From Cacajao melanocephalus (taxonomy: Eukaryota; Chordata; Mammalia; Primates; Pitheciidae), in assembly GCA_963573385.1 (NCBI GenBank), contig CAUYLG010075740.1, forward strand, positions 22,287 through 86,286: DNA of 64,000 nucleotides, given 5' to 3'. A program made the position numbers and the translations under genes. A model generated the notes under the pieces. It was not told the origin of the DNA and searched no databases. It saw nothing but the letters and a program-made list of their open reading frames with translations. Positions within the stretch are counted from its first letter, which is position 1. Every line of letters begins with the position of its first letter. This document shows, in pieces, positions 1 through 12,520 of this stretch.

Positions 1-1059
1 TGTACGAAAAGGAAAAAAGTATATGAAGAAGTGGTGTTGGATTTTTGTCCCTTCCTCCCCATGCCCTCACCATTACACACACACTCAAAGATACAGAGAA
101 GAGCTGAATATCTGAACGTTAATGCAGCATACGGAACAGAACAAAGGAACCCATTCTATAACACCATTGAATAATACAGATTTTTCAGATGCAATATTTG
201 TTTTCAGGTAGTATGATGTTCCAAGAATTATACAGGGTGGTTTCCCATACATCATCTCTTAGCAATCCATTAAGGTTGGAATGACCTTCCCCATAGTAAA
301 GACGAGGACACCGAGAGGCACAAAAATCAAAAGACTTGCCCAGAGCTACCAAATTTAGCAAATGATAAAACCTGGCCTGAAAGTCTATCCCTCTTTCTGA
401 CTGTTGGGGATAATTGCCTCAACCTTGTCTTTCATCATACTGCAAGATAAGACATTTGTGATCTTAAAGATATTTTATGATTCACAGTGCATTATTTTTT
501 AGCCTCTGCTTACAGAATACCAAAACAATGTGTGTATTTGCTGCAGGGAAAGGAGGAAACTTAGCAAAATGAGGAGGCATATGTGGGAACCTTATTTATC
601 ACATAAATGGAGCTATCCATTGCTTATGGACCCCTCAAGACTCAACCTCTTCTGTCATCCAACTTCCTGGCTCAAAATACTACCCCCTGATAGGCAGCAG
701 TTAGAAACCCTCCTCAAATAGTCACTCGGGCCCAAGAGGGCTTCACTCAGTGATGGTAGTGAGGAAAAGTACCCAACATATCCAAGCAAGAGGTGTGAAA
801 GTGAAACACCCCTCAGCTTTCAGCCCTGACTTCTGCAATGAAGGTGGGGACTGGTAGGTGCTTGGTTTGACTTCCAAGGTCCCCGGAGAAATTGGCACCT
901 GTGTGCATGAACCCCCATCTACCAGATGTTCTTTTCAGCCTAGGTTCTCAGTCTGACTGAGACAGACAGATTTAAAGATTAAAGATGCAAAATGGAAGTA
1001 ACTGACCTTGGATTGTACCACCTTTCTGCGTGATCCTGTATAAACCACACAGCTCCAGT
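1..1059. other. Mostly unique sequence, no gene seen
   Basis: Apart from the MIR at 241-400 I see only short CA-rich runs near 75-90 and no coding frame with a convincing start. The 63-codon frame near 530-721 has no family resemblance. Confidence 0.5.
241..400 (+). mobile_element. MIR SINE fragment
   Basis: The MIR core is recognisable: a degraded 'gatgaggacaccgag' stretch, then 'gacttgcccag' and a 'cctggcctgaaag' stretch matching the usual order of the element. It is old and heavily diverged, with no flanking duplication visible. It is a tRNA-derived, L2-mobilised SINE fossil. Confidence 0.7.
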
Positions 1060-1460
1060 TGCTATAGTCTGAATGTTTGTGTCCCTCCCAAATTCATATA
1101 TTAAAGCCTAGTCCCCAGTGTAAGGGGCATTAGGAGGTGAGTCTTTGAGTGGTGATTAGATCATATGTGTGAGTCCTTCATGAATGGGATTAGTGCCCTT
1201 AAAAGCAGATACATATGAGGGATATTCTCTTTCTCTTTCTCTCTCTCTCTTTCTGTCTGTCTCTCTGCTCTCTGTTGGGTGAGGATACAAGAAAGATTGT
1301 TATCTGCAAACCAGAAAGTAAGCCCTCACCAGATGATGGATCAGCCAGCATCTTAATCTTGGACTTTCCAGCCTCCAGAACTGTGATAAATAAATATTTG
1401 TTTTATAAGCCACCTAGTCTATGGTGTATTGGTTACTAGCAGCCCAAACTGACTAAGACA
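1060..1460 (+). mobile_element. MaLR-type solo LTR (MST/MLT1-like)
   Basis: It begins tgctatagtctgaatg and ends gactaagaca, with the family's middle landmarks in order: 'aggaggtga', 'atgaatgggattagtgccctt', 'ccctcaccagatg', 'cttggactttccagcctccag' and 'ataaataaat'. A CT-rich tract (1229-1275) has expanded inside it. The same family occurs antisense at 31604, 35257 and 61252. There is no internal region next to it, so it is a solo LTR. The exact subfamily is uncertain, and I see no clear 5-bp target duplication. Confidence 0.7.
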
Positions 1461-4400
1461 GGGGTGGCCTGAGCCTGTGAAAGTAATGCTTGAACAAATC
1501 AGAGATTTCATAATATTTTTATTTCTCTGGGAACACATTTCCCTTATAATATATAAGTCATCGCTTTGCTGGGTTTTGTTTGCCTTTCAGACATTTGAAT
1601 TTCAAGCACATTTTTAAGGAATAATTTGCTTATTTGCTTAAAGGACTTTATGGATGACTCCATAAAGAATGTTACTAGCCATCGATCTATCATCAATGTT
1701 CTTCTAAAAACTTCTCTGGGAATCACATTTAGAGAAATCTGAATCACAGCAAAGAAGCATTGGAGAGCATATTACTAAGAAAGACGGTGGTTATTCCACT
1801 AATAAAAACTCCTTTCTTAAAGAAAACTATATTCTACCTAACTCATCTTATTTGTAAATGCAAATTTCTTTTATAGAGTGGGCCATCTTAAGATGAGAAT
1901 GTCACAGATGCTGGGCTGGTACCAAAAAGAAAACTATACCAAATTCCTATCAGTATTCTTTCTCATGGTCCCTCAAGAAGTAGTGTGGATGATTTTGACT
2001 TGACTAGCAACACAGAGGTAGAAAACATGCCCAAGACCAGAGCTGAACCTTCATTCACATGGGACAGGAGAAGGTACAAGTATTGAACACATGTACTAAG
2101 ACCTGCCAACAATTTTCACTAACAGGTTTATGAAAGCATAGGATTTCATCCTGGACTGGGTAAAGAGAAAAAGGCCAAGCCAAATGTTTTTTTCTCTGAT
2201 GTAAATCTGTGGCTTCTAGGAATTCCAACAGGAGCCACCCCTATGACTCCAAGGTTGAAATTCACAACTCTGGGGATTTCTGTTCAAGCAAAGCCAGTTG
2301 AGAGTGGGTGTTTTCTTCGGGGGCAGGTTCCATGTCCTGAAATTGTTAGAGATATGAAAGTAAAGACCCTGTCAAAAGACAAAATTAAAACACAATTTAG
2401 TTTGAAAGATCTCAATTGGTTTTACTGTGATTCTAGAATCAGGCAATAGTTCATTCCATAACATAGGATAAGTGTCCCGATAAGTGGAGCAGAGGTTGGC
2501 TTTACAGGCAGAAAAAGAACTGAGGGAAGCAGAAACAAAACAAAAAAAAAGGATTGGTCATTTCAAAGTGACTTTCCTTATACAATGGAGACAGAGAGGC
2601 AGAATAATAGAAAAATAACTGGCTGGTCAACATCAGGTCACTTCAAGTTAAAGATGGTAACACGGAACTTCACATGACAACTAAAAGGCTCAAACTGGCC
2701 TGTTTGGGAAATTGGCTCTTATCTCTCTCTCTTCTGATTTCTTGGAAATTTAGATAACAACTTAGTTTCAGCTTGGTGACATGAAACTTTAGCATGGGTG
2801 ACTCTATTTTGATTTTTAGTCTGGCCTGTTGGGGCCTAGTGCAGGAGTCTAGTCCAAAGTAACGGCCTCCTAAGAACAACCACAGACATATCTTAATATC
2901 CTACAGAATAAGAACAACCACATACATATCTTAATATCCCACAGAATACTGGGGACGCTGAGACTCAAGGAGGCAACTCAAGCTTCCCAATAGAAGCTCC
3001 ATCCCATTTTAGCATTTGAAATAGTGTCTAGAGACTTCTGCACACACACACCCCGCACTCCCCCACATACACACATACACCTCTCGTTACTTAAACATCC
3101 CAGGAGTACAGAAGATTCAGGAATTTCCCTCAGGAATGAAGATTCTAGTCTCCCTCTTCCCTAGACTGTAGGCTGAAAGACAATTCCTGGTTCCATTCCC
3201 AAATGTCAACCTCTTATGTCTCCCTGCAGGTTGTTGGTTTCACTCTAGTTAAGTAAACAAATAGGACACTTAATTACATGGCCCATTCAGTTTGACATCG
3301 CTGTTTCAAATTGGCCTGCCTTAAGATCCAAGTCAGCTGACTGGGACCTGAAACATGCTCCCCTACGGGGCCTCTCCTTCTATGCCTGAACTTGAGAAAC
3401 CAGATCAACTGTCTGAGTACTAAGGTTTTCTTCTTCTCTGGAAAATGCAGAGAATCAGAGAACTGGAGGTACCATTCCCCGGACCCAGTGCAGGACTGTG
3501 ACTGTCAGGGATAGAGTGAACTCACAATGTCTGAACTGGGATTCATAGCCACTAACCCACGGTGGGGAAGCATAGTCCAAATTCAACAGCTACAATTTAT
3601 GGAAAGAAAGGGCCCCTGGGAGGGTGGATGAGAACTGAGGCATCTAGGAATCTGAGCAGTGTTTGAACTTTTCCCTTTAACGAGGATCTGTTTTTCTGAA
3701 AACCTAACTCCCTCAAATTAGTTGGGTCATTGTTCCTTGGGAGTTTTATTTCTTTATGGGGAGAATTTCCAACATGCAGCGTTACTTCTTTTCATCCTTA
3801 ATTGTGATGCCTCCTGCTAATTGAAAGCCAGGCCTTGTGGTTTTCAGAACACTGACTTGTGACGGTAAAACCTTTACCCATTGTTCAACAAAGATGTAAA
3901 ATAATTAATTGGCTATTTGGCAGATAGGTTCAGCATTTTCAGGATCTGTTTTATAAGAAATTTTATTGATGAAAATGTGTCTAAAGCTTTAGCAATGCGC
4001 TTGGCTTCAGCATTTGGCAGCAAGGAGACAAACTCTTAGAGCCAAAAGCCTCCCCAGGGCATGAGGCAAAGCACAACTTTGCATCTATATTCCTGCTGTA
4101 GGTCATTAGGGGTCTCCTTTTACAGACAATTGGCAAAAGGTTTCAGTGGCTGTTTTATGATCCGTTTTGATTTTGTATATGAGCAAATCTCACATTTCTG
4201 CTGTGAGACATGCCCATGTTTTACCGCATTGCCCTTAAACGATTTTTCAAGAAGTTGCATTAACTCTTAAAATTGACAAGAATAAATGGAGGCACCATAA
4301 ATTTTTAAAGTTGAAGTCATAGGCATTGCATGCTAACTCACTTATTGTTGGACTGTAGGGAATGAGGTTGTCTGAGGTATGTTTTGTTAGACAGAGAAAA

Positions 4401-5690
4401 AAAATAAATGCTTGAATTCATCATCACCAGATATACTTGGTTGTCACTGAAGCCATGAATTTTAGGAAATTAAACTAGGTCTATGTGACACCAAACAACC
4501 GGTCCAATCCAGCAAACCTCTCAGAAGAAAATGCCTGTAACGGATTGTTGAGTCACAGGTAGACCTGGCATTAAAGTTGACATTGGGCGAACCAGCACCA
4601 ACTGGCTTCTTCATCGTAAACTTCTCTGAACCGCATATAAAGCCGACTCACAGAGACACCATGAAAGTGCATGTTGACCAAGTTTGCATATTCAATACAT
4701 ACTCCATTCTGTTTCAAACGAAACATCAAGGAAGGCAAAAATGATAAGAGAGTGCTTCCTCTTTGAATGTGGGGCATTTGCTGTAACCATGCGAGTTTAC
4801 AATAGATGCGTCCAGATTAAAATGTCTATTTCCACGTTCAAATGTACTTTCCAAAATTAGCCTGTTCAGGGGGAAAATGCTGCTGAAAAAGGAGCAGCCT
4901 ATTCAAACAGTGCAAATAAGGAGGTTACGTATCTGTGAGTCTAATTTCCATTATAGTGTAACTAGCATCAGAAGAACAACTAAAAACATTGACAATCAAG
5001 CATATTATTGATACCTGTCTCTTGCTAACACAGCAGAGTACTGGACACATTTCTATATAATTCCTTCTTTTTGAGAATTCATGACTTGGTTTTAAGAAGT
5101 TACCCTAAGATCAAAGTTGATATATGAAGTATCAGGCCAGAAAAATGATGACTATTTAAAAAAATCTCAGGAAAGTAAAAACCAGTAGAGGAAAGTACTG
5201 GTATCTTCTGTGCCTTACATTCATATACCACCTCTTATGTATTATTGAAGGTAACATCAAAAGTAAGGGCCTCAGCTCCCTCTGTTCTTACTACTCAAAT
5301 GTTATAATCCTTTGACTATTCTCATACCTAGGAGATGTTCCTGGATCTTACTGTCTTCTACATTGTGAAATACAAAATTGTTTGTGTACTTTTTACTCCA
5401 TTTATCAGGAATTTTATGAGCTTAAGAAAATCCTCCATTGAGGATGAATCAGATATACTTTGTTTTTTAAGTTAATGCTGTGAAACAGGAAAATGGTGGT
5501 AGCAGGGGGAAATCTATCAAAATATGAATGACTTCCCAGTCCCAATCCAACAATTTTCATGTGTGTAACCAAATCTAAACATCAGACAAAGGATAAAGAA
5601 ATACAATACACTAGACAATAAAGAAATTGTTTTTAGGGTAGAATGGAATATCTTTTTTGGTGGCAAAAACAAAGGCTTTTCTCTGAAAGA
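1461..5690. other. Long stretch without recognised genes or young repeats
   Basis: I recognise no Alu or L1 here. It contains a 38-bp tandem dimer (2873-2948), a CA-rich patch (3040-3080) and an AT-rich block near 3690-3960 with several TAAT/ATTA cores. Around 2600-2850 the text looks LTR-like, but I could not name a family. No frame reaches 75 codons. Confidence 0.45.
2873..2948 (+). repeat. 38-bp tandem dimer
   Basis: Two adjacent 38-base copies (2873-2910 and 2911-2948), each beginning agaacaacca and ending acagaata, differ at two positions. The near identity points to a local duplication rather than to a dispersed element. Confidence 0.9.
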
Positions 5691-5762
5691 GAAAGGAAAG
5701 AAAGAGAAAAAGAAGGAAAGAGAGAAAAAAGAAAGAATAGAGAGAAAAAAAGAGAGAGAGAA
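5691..5762 (+). repeat. GA-rich simple repeat
   Basis: This is an imperfect purine tract of GAAA, GGAA and GA units, directly upstream of the LTR at 5779. Confidence 0.8.
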
Positions 5763-5778
5763 TGAACCTGTAATAAGT

Positions 5779-6228
5779 TGTCTTAGCCAGTGTTCTCTAG
5801 ATAATTAAAACCAATAAGATAGGTAGATAGACAGATGAATCACTTGATACAGATGTATAGATATATAGCTATATCTTTCTCTCTTCTTCTATATATAGAG
5901 AGAGGGAAAGAGAGAGATACAGAGATTTATTTTAAGGAATTGGTTCACACAAGCTGGGGGGCAATTCTTTCTGAAATTTGTAGGGCAGGCCGGCAGATGA
6001 AAAGTCAGGGAGGGTTTCAGGAAACCTCAATTTTTGCTCTTATGACCTTCGTCTGATTGAATGAGGCCAACACACATTATAATGGGTAATCTCTTGTACT
6101 TAAGGTCAACTGATTGTAAATGTGAATCACATCTACAAAATACCTTCACCGCAACATCTGGACTAGTGTTTGACCAAACAACTGGGCACCACAGCCTGGC
6201 CCAGTTTGCACTTAAAATCAACCATCAT
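5779..6228 (-). mobile_element. MLT-like LTR, antisense
   Basis: On the plus strand it runs from tgtcttagccagtgttctct to 'aaaatcaaccatca'. On the minus strand it starts 'tgatggtt' as a TG..CA LTR should. Landmarks in order are 'tttattttaaggaattgg', 'ggcaggccggcag', 'acacattataatgggtaatc', 'gaccaaacaactgggcacca'. A TA/GA microsatellite has grown in its left part (5820-5925). I am confident it is this repeat family; the MaLR class assignment is less certain. Confidence 0.65.
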
Positions 6229-8311
6229 GTGAGTATTGTGCAGGCTGCATAAACGACGCAGAAGATGGGGAAATAATATAAAAGGAGTACAAGAAATCTC
6301 CTCCCTTCTTCCACAATTAAAAAGTGACAAGACTCAGGGACACCGGTCAACTACGGGATAAACTTTATAGTCACCCTTGCTCAGGACATGGAAGGAAACA
6401 GATTTGAGGTAAAATTAAGGTTTTCCTCCAGGAAATCCTCAGCCAAGATCTTTGGGTTCAGGCAGTCACTCTTCTTATTTTCATCAATCTCAAAGAAAGA
6501 TGGTCTTTCTTGTTGTTGTGTCTCTGAGAGAACTCTCCGGGGTGTATTGAGGGCCTCTGACCAATGCTTCCCTTGCTTCATCTGAGAGACCGGAAAACGG
6601 CAGAGTTGTGGCTGCGCCCAGACCCACATGCATTAATCATTTTAGTGAAGCAAAGCCAGGCATCTTGGTCAAATCAATGATCAATCAACTTCAAAATATC
6701 AGAACAAGGTGTTGGATGGAGTTAATCATATTTTGGTGAGTCAACTACTTGACTTCTTCATTCAGGAAAAAAGTTTGAAATGTGCTCAGTTTTAGTCATG
6801 GGCTGTTTAGAGTGTTTTCCTTTTAAACTGCTCCTCGGAGGGGACACCCTGTTTCCAAAAGTGTAGGAGACATGAGCAAAGAGACACCAGCCCATGAATA
6901 AATAGTTGCACTGATTTTTCTGAGTAAAATATTATAAATTCAAATAACATCTTCAGAACATTCAAAGCACAGGAAGTGCATCATAAACAGAAACTGCAGT
7001 CCTGAGTTTTGAAAAAATGTTTTAAAAAAACTTCATGAGTTACTGGGAAGGTAAACTTGAAAAATCTGAGTTAATATTGTTTTTAAAAGAAATATTATTT
7101 ATGACTTTCAAGTTCTTTCAAGTATAATGACTTCAAAGTATTGCTTAATCCAGTTCTTTTGTGAATGTGTTATTTTTTAAAAGTACATGAGAATAAAGTG
7201 AAATCATGTGTATGGTGAGGAAAGCTACTGTGGCAAAGCGATGTGCAGTCATTTAATTACTTCATGTTTTGTTGCTGTTTGTTGCTCATTAGCAAAAGAA
7301 TGACTAGGAAATTTTCTACTAAAGTATATATTAACATCTAAACATGGATGTTTGTTGTATTATTCTCTCCCCTTTGTGCATGTTAGACTATACTTCATCA
7401 TTTAAAATTAAATTACAATTTTAAATTAATTTTCTCATGAGCAAAAAAGCTTGGTGTGCCTGAGCTCTAGGATTTTATTGCCCACGGTGCACTTGCCAGA
7501 CTTGTTTCCTGGGGACAGAGCCCATCCTGTAAACATCCCCTTTACCATCAGCAAGCACATAGACACACACACATACACACACGCGTGTGCGTGCACACAC
7601 ACACTGCCCCCCCACACACACACACACAAACACACACACACAGAGGACCTGGCAAAGGGGAGATATTGGAGCTGTGCTCAGGCAAGCAGCCATGCCCTAC
7701 AGGGGGCTTTCCTAAGAGGTGAAGACATTTCAGAAAGTTGGGAGAAGTGTGGGGCATTTTCTTATTACAGAATTTAAGACTTCACTTGCACCCAGGGACC
7801 CAGTCCTAGCAGAACCTCAGATGACAATAGTTCCATGGATCCTGTGGGTCTGAAAATGAGCCATTTCTGTACCCCAAGAGCTATAAGCACCTCCTCACCA
7901 AGCCCCAAGAGCAAGCTCTAATCTAAGCCCACCAGGCCTGACCAAATTTAGGGGACCAGCACACCAAAGAATTTTGTGGCAGAAGGACCAACAAGTCAGT
8001 CTATTAAAACATGGATGGCCTAGACTATATAAACCTCACGTTCTGCTACAATCCAAAGGAGAGAGAGGAATCCAGAAATATTCTAAAGGCTATTGTTAGA
8101 CTTCCTAGAACGTTGGCAAATGACAGCCACCTTTGAAGGATTTATTTTAATTTAGAAAAAAAAATCAATGTTTGACATCTTAAATATTATGTGTCATTTC
8201 ATGTGTGTTACACCTTCAATGTACTTTAATGTGTTTGCAAACAGTTGCTTTCTTCCACAATAATCTGGTTGCTAAGACAACAGTTTTTCCCTCTACTATT
8301 AACCTCCCAAC
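6229..8311. other. Unique AT-rich stretch
   Basis: No recognised transposon. It holds an 82-codon minus-strand frame (6381-6629, see findings) and the CA/CG tract at 7561-7645. The long frames at 7435-7777 are readings of that CA tract and are not genes. Confidence 0.45.
7561..7645 (+). repeat. CA/TG microsatellite with CG core
   Basis: The tract is alternating purine-pyrimidine, CA-rich on the left, with a central cacacgcgtgtg palindrome (7578-7589) continuing into gcgtgcacacac. A C-run separates a second CA stretch. Such CG/CA alternation is the classical Z-DNA-prone type. Confidence 0.9.
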
Positions 8312-9248
8312 AGAGTTTATTGAGATTTCACCAGTTTTTCCACTCATGTCATTTTTTCTTTAACAGGATCCAACAGAAGGTCCAGAACTGCAATTAGTTG
8401 TCAAGTCTCCTCAGTTTCCTCCCATCTGTGACTCTTCTTTAGTCTTCCTTTATCTTTGAGGAGATTTATACTCTTTGAAAAGTATTGATCAGTTGTTTTT
8501 CAGAATGCCACTCAATTTGTTTGTGTGATATTTTCTCATGATTAAATTAAAATTATGTCTTTTAACAAAAATACCACACAGGTGATGTTTTGTGCTTCCC
8601 AGTGAATCATTTTGGAATATACCAGGTTTAAATATCTTATTACTGGTCATGTTAAGTTTAGTCATTTGGTTGATGTGGTATCTGCCAAGTCTTCAGACTA
8701 TAAAGTCACTATTTTTCTCCCCTTTTGTAATTAACAAATATATTGGGGAAGATAGTTTGACCCCATACAAATAATCTGTTCCTCCCTATACATTTACCCA
8801 TTAATTTAAGGATCTAAAGATGGTACTTGCCTGCAACAATTATTACTGTGATATTTACCCAGTGTCTATGTCCTTCATTTCTTCTATGTTTACTAATTAG
8901 AATTCTTCTGTAAGGAAGAGCTGTGTCCTCGCCTCATGTATTTATTTATTCAGTTAATTCATATCAGCATGGATTTTTTTGGTATGGGTATCTTTTCCTA
9001 TTCTTTGGATGACAATTCAACACTATTTATTTATTTTACTGCTTGCATTAGTCTGGCTTTTGCCATTTGAATTTTTGATTGACCCCTGTGTCCTTTCAAT
9101 TAATCTCATTCTCTGTAAAGCACATCCTTGCATTCAGGTTCTGTGATATGTTCCAATTGATTATTTTCTTGTCCCATTCCCAGAATCAACCACTTCTCCA
9201 AGAAGCCCTGGTTTCTCTTATTGAAGAATGATATTTAGCAACTAAAAG
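8312..9248 (-). mobile_element. L1M 3' UTR fragment, antisense
   Basis: The sequence follows the 3' UTR of mammalian L1M elements read in reverse: 'tttattgagatttcaccag', 'aggatccaac', 'ttttctcatgattaaatt', 'taccacacaggtgatgt', 'gcctgcaacaattattactg', 'ttcttctgtaaggaagagct'. The element's 3' end lies to the left and its poly(A) is missing. A second fragment covering part of the same region lies at 10220-10822. Confidence 0.75.
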
Positions 9249-9424
9249 GTGGGCATAGACAATGCTTTTTTAATAGAAAGTTGAGAAATGTTCTTACTTC
9301 TCAGCCTTTAAATATTATGATTTGCTCTACTTGAAATATTCGCTATTCTGTGAAATGCCTTTCTCTCCTCCCATTGCAACTATATTGTCTGTTCATTCCA
9401 TCAAAACAAACTGGTTGCATTTCT

Positions 9425-10190
9425 GCCTTGTCTCCAACACTGAGGCAGACACTGGGTAACAAAATAGTGAAGAAGACAAATTCAACCTCCACCCTTGTGA
9501 GACTGACAGACAACTCAAGGAACTAGATTTTAAACAAGGAATTACAATGCAGTATGAGAAGCACTGAGATGGGTATGTCAGATTCACACAGAAAGCGCAC
9601 CTAACTCAGGCTTGGGTGGGGTGCAGGTGGAGGGACAAGAAAAACTTTTCGAGATAAATCCTATCTAAGCTAAAACCTGAAGTAGGATTTTGTCTCAAAA
9701 AGAGAGTAGTTGAGTAGAAAGTATAGAAAGAGAAAATAGTCCAGGCGTAGGTAAAAAGCTCGTGCACAACAGAACATATCTCAATCTGGTAACTGAAAGC
9801 AGCAGCACATTTTGAAAACAAGGTATTGGCAATGGAGGCGGTCAAAGCATGCAGCGAGAGGGTAAAGCAGGAGCCAGATCAGAATGGGCTTTGTTAAACA
9901 GATTTAAGAGTCTGCATTCATTCTAAGAGCCACTGAAAGGCATAGAAACCTTTTAAGCAGGAAAGTGGCATGATCAGATTTATACTGTAGACAGATCACT
10001 CAAGCTAACCTGTGAAGCGTGGATTCAAGGGGAACACAGCCAGCAACTGTTTTAGCAATTAGGTGACATGATGTAACTGAGAGGATGGAGAGAAGTGAAC
10101 GGATTCTAGTAATATTTCAGAGGTGAAGTCAGCAGGACGAGATGATTTATCAGATGGGAGAGATGAGAAGGGGGCAGAATTCATAGGAGA
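9425..10190 (+). mobile_element. L2 LINE fragment
   Basis: Landmarks of the L2 3' half are in order: 'ctgaagtaggattttg', 'gagccagatcagaatgggct', 'gccactgaaaggcatagaaa', 'ttttaagcaggaaagtggca', 'tgatcagatttatactg', 'ggatggagagaagtgaacgg'. It separates two antisense L1M fragments. Confidence 0.85.
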
Positions 10191-10219
10191 GTACAGTCTA
10201 ATTGTGTTGTTAAATGACC

Positions 10220-11137
<918 letters not shown>

Positions 11138-11158
11138 TTATAAATTCTTATAAATTTA

Positions 11159-11834
11159 ATAGCTTTTCATTAGTTCTCTTGGGATATTGAGCTGTGAAAT
11201 CAAATTATCTACAATGATTATTTTCTACCCTTCCTGCTGCTGTTAACTTTCAGGACAAACTATAACTCATTATCATCTTATTTATGATGTTGGGTGCAGA
11301 ATTGAGGTATCTTGCATGTAATTGAGATCTCAAATCCACTTATTTAAAATAGCCAAAGAAATGTTACATGGTTTTATTATTTAAATTATGTGGATAATTA
11401 ATATGGTCCCCAGCAATATAGTTTCCATGTGCAGATACAGACCCCAGCTTCTCACAGAGCAAGTCCTTCAGGCACATTTTCCTTAATGCAAATGAAGAAG
11501 GCAGCTGGGAATTATTTTCATGAAAATCTAATTTTTCGAGAGCTTTGGTGTGCATTATTTATGTTGTCCAAGCATCTGCAACAAAAATTGAAGGTCGAAC
11601 TGGTCTTCTTTGGACCCTTTCTCTTGCCAAAAACTATGTATGTTCTTAGGGTATAGAGTCCAACTTAATATCAGCCAGAATCAAATCTAATTAGAAGGAT
11701 AGACTAACTGGAAATGAAATATCAACTATTCCAGGATCAAGTATGCATATTTTAAATATCTAATATTGTAGAGTGAAGAGCCTCTTACTCCTAAGGTTAG
11801 TATAACGCTATAGCCAATGCACTTGTGCCCTTTC
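11159..11834. other. Unique sequence with enhancer-like motif cluster
   Basis: No repeat recognised. Between about 11380 and 11560 there is a cluster of a perfect octamer ATGCAAAT (11486-11493), an E-box CAGCTG (11502-11507), ATTA/TAATT cores and a GATAATTA (11393-11400). Confidence 0.35.
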
Positions 11835-11906
11835 TGATTAGGCAAACCAGGATTTGAATCTCAGCTCTGCTGCTCACTAGCTGTATTTTTTTAGGCAATA
11901 TACTCA
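11835..11906 (+). mobile_element. MIR, 5' part (split)
   Basis: 'ggatttgaatctcagctctg' and 'ctcactagctgt' are the MIR 5' half. It stops at 'aggcaatatact', exactly where a MIR would read 'gggcaagttact', and resumes at about 12388. Confidence 0.7.
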
Positions 11907-12387
11907 TATTAGTTAAGATTGATTTTGATTCTGACCCAAAATATCTGTATCATAAACTAAATAACTTGATTTATCTTTCATGTAAAAGTCTGGACTTAGT
12001 TATTAAGGGAGTGGCATAAAGGCTCAGTCTCACAGTGGCCTTAGGGACAGTTTTGCCGTTCAAAGGGTGAAGTCCCCCTCCTCATGGTTCAAGACGGCAT
12101 CCAGGGCCTCAGGCATGGTATCTGCATTTCAAATAGGATAGAGAAAAAAATGAAGAGAGAGAACACAGGCAGAGTTTGACTATCTTTTAGGGATGTTTCT
12201 AAACCTGCCACTCAACACGTTTATTTATGTCCTGTGACCACAGTACAGCCGTATGATGACACCTAATTACAAGGAAAGCTGGGAAGGGTAGTCTTTCTCC
12301 TAGGTGTTCAGCTGAAAATCAGAGATTCTATTTGGGAAGAAAGAAGTAATGGATATTAGTAGATATATGTTTGCTTTCATCACTATG
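11907..12387 (-). mobile_element. Unclassified old repeat inside the MIR
   Basis: About 480 bases split the MIR. The right part ('ggaaagctgggaagggtagt' and following) resembles, in reverse orientation, an old interspersed repeat that I also suspect at 63290-63600. I cannot name the family with confidence. Confidence 0.4.
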
Positions 12388-12520
12388 TTTAACTTCTATC
12401 TGCCTCAGTTTCTTTACCTGCAACCTGAGTATAATAATAGTAATCTCACAGTATTGTAAAGATTACCTTAACCTACACAGTATTTATAAGAGGCTTAATC
12501 TAAATATCTTAAAATAATAA
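12388..12520 (+). mobile_element. MIR, 3' part (split)
   Basis: Continues the MIR from 11906: 'tctgcctcagtttctttacc', 'gagtataataatagtaat', 'attgtaaagatta'. The two halves together give a nearly full-length MIR. Confidence 0.75.

Noticed and set aside
7435..7777. Cys/Val- and His/Thr-rich frames around the CA tract
   Set aside because: These are direct translations of the CA/TG microsatellite.
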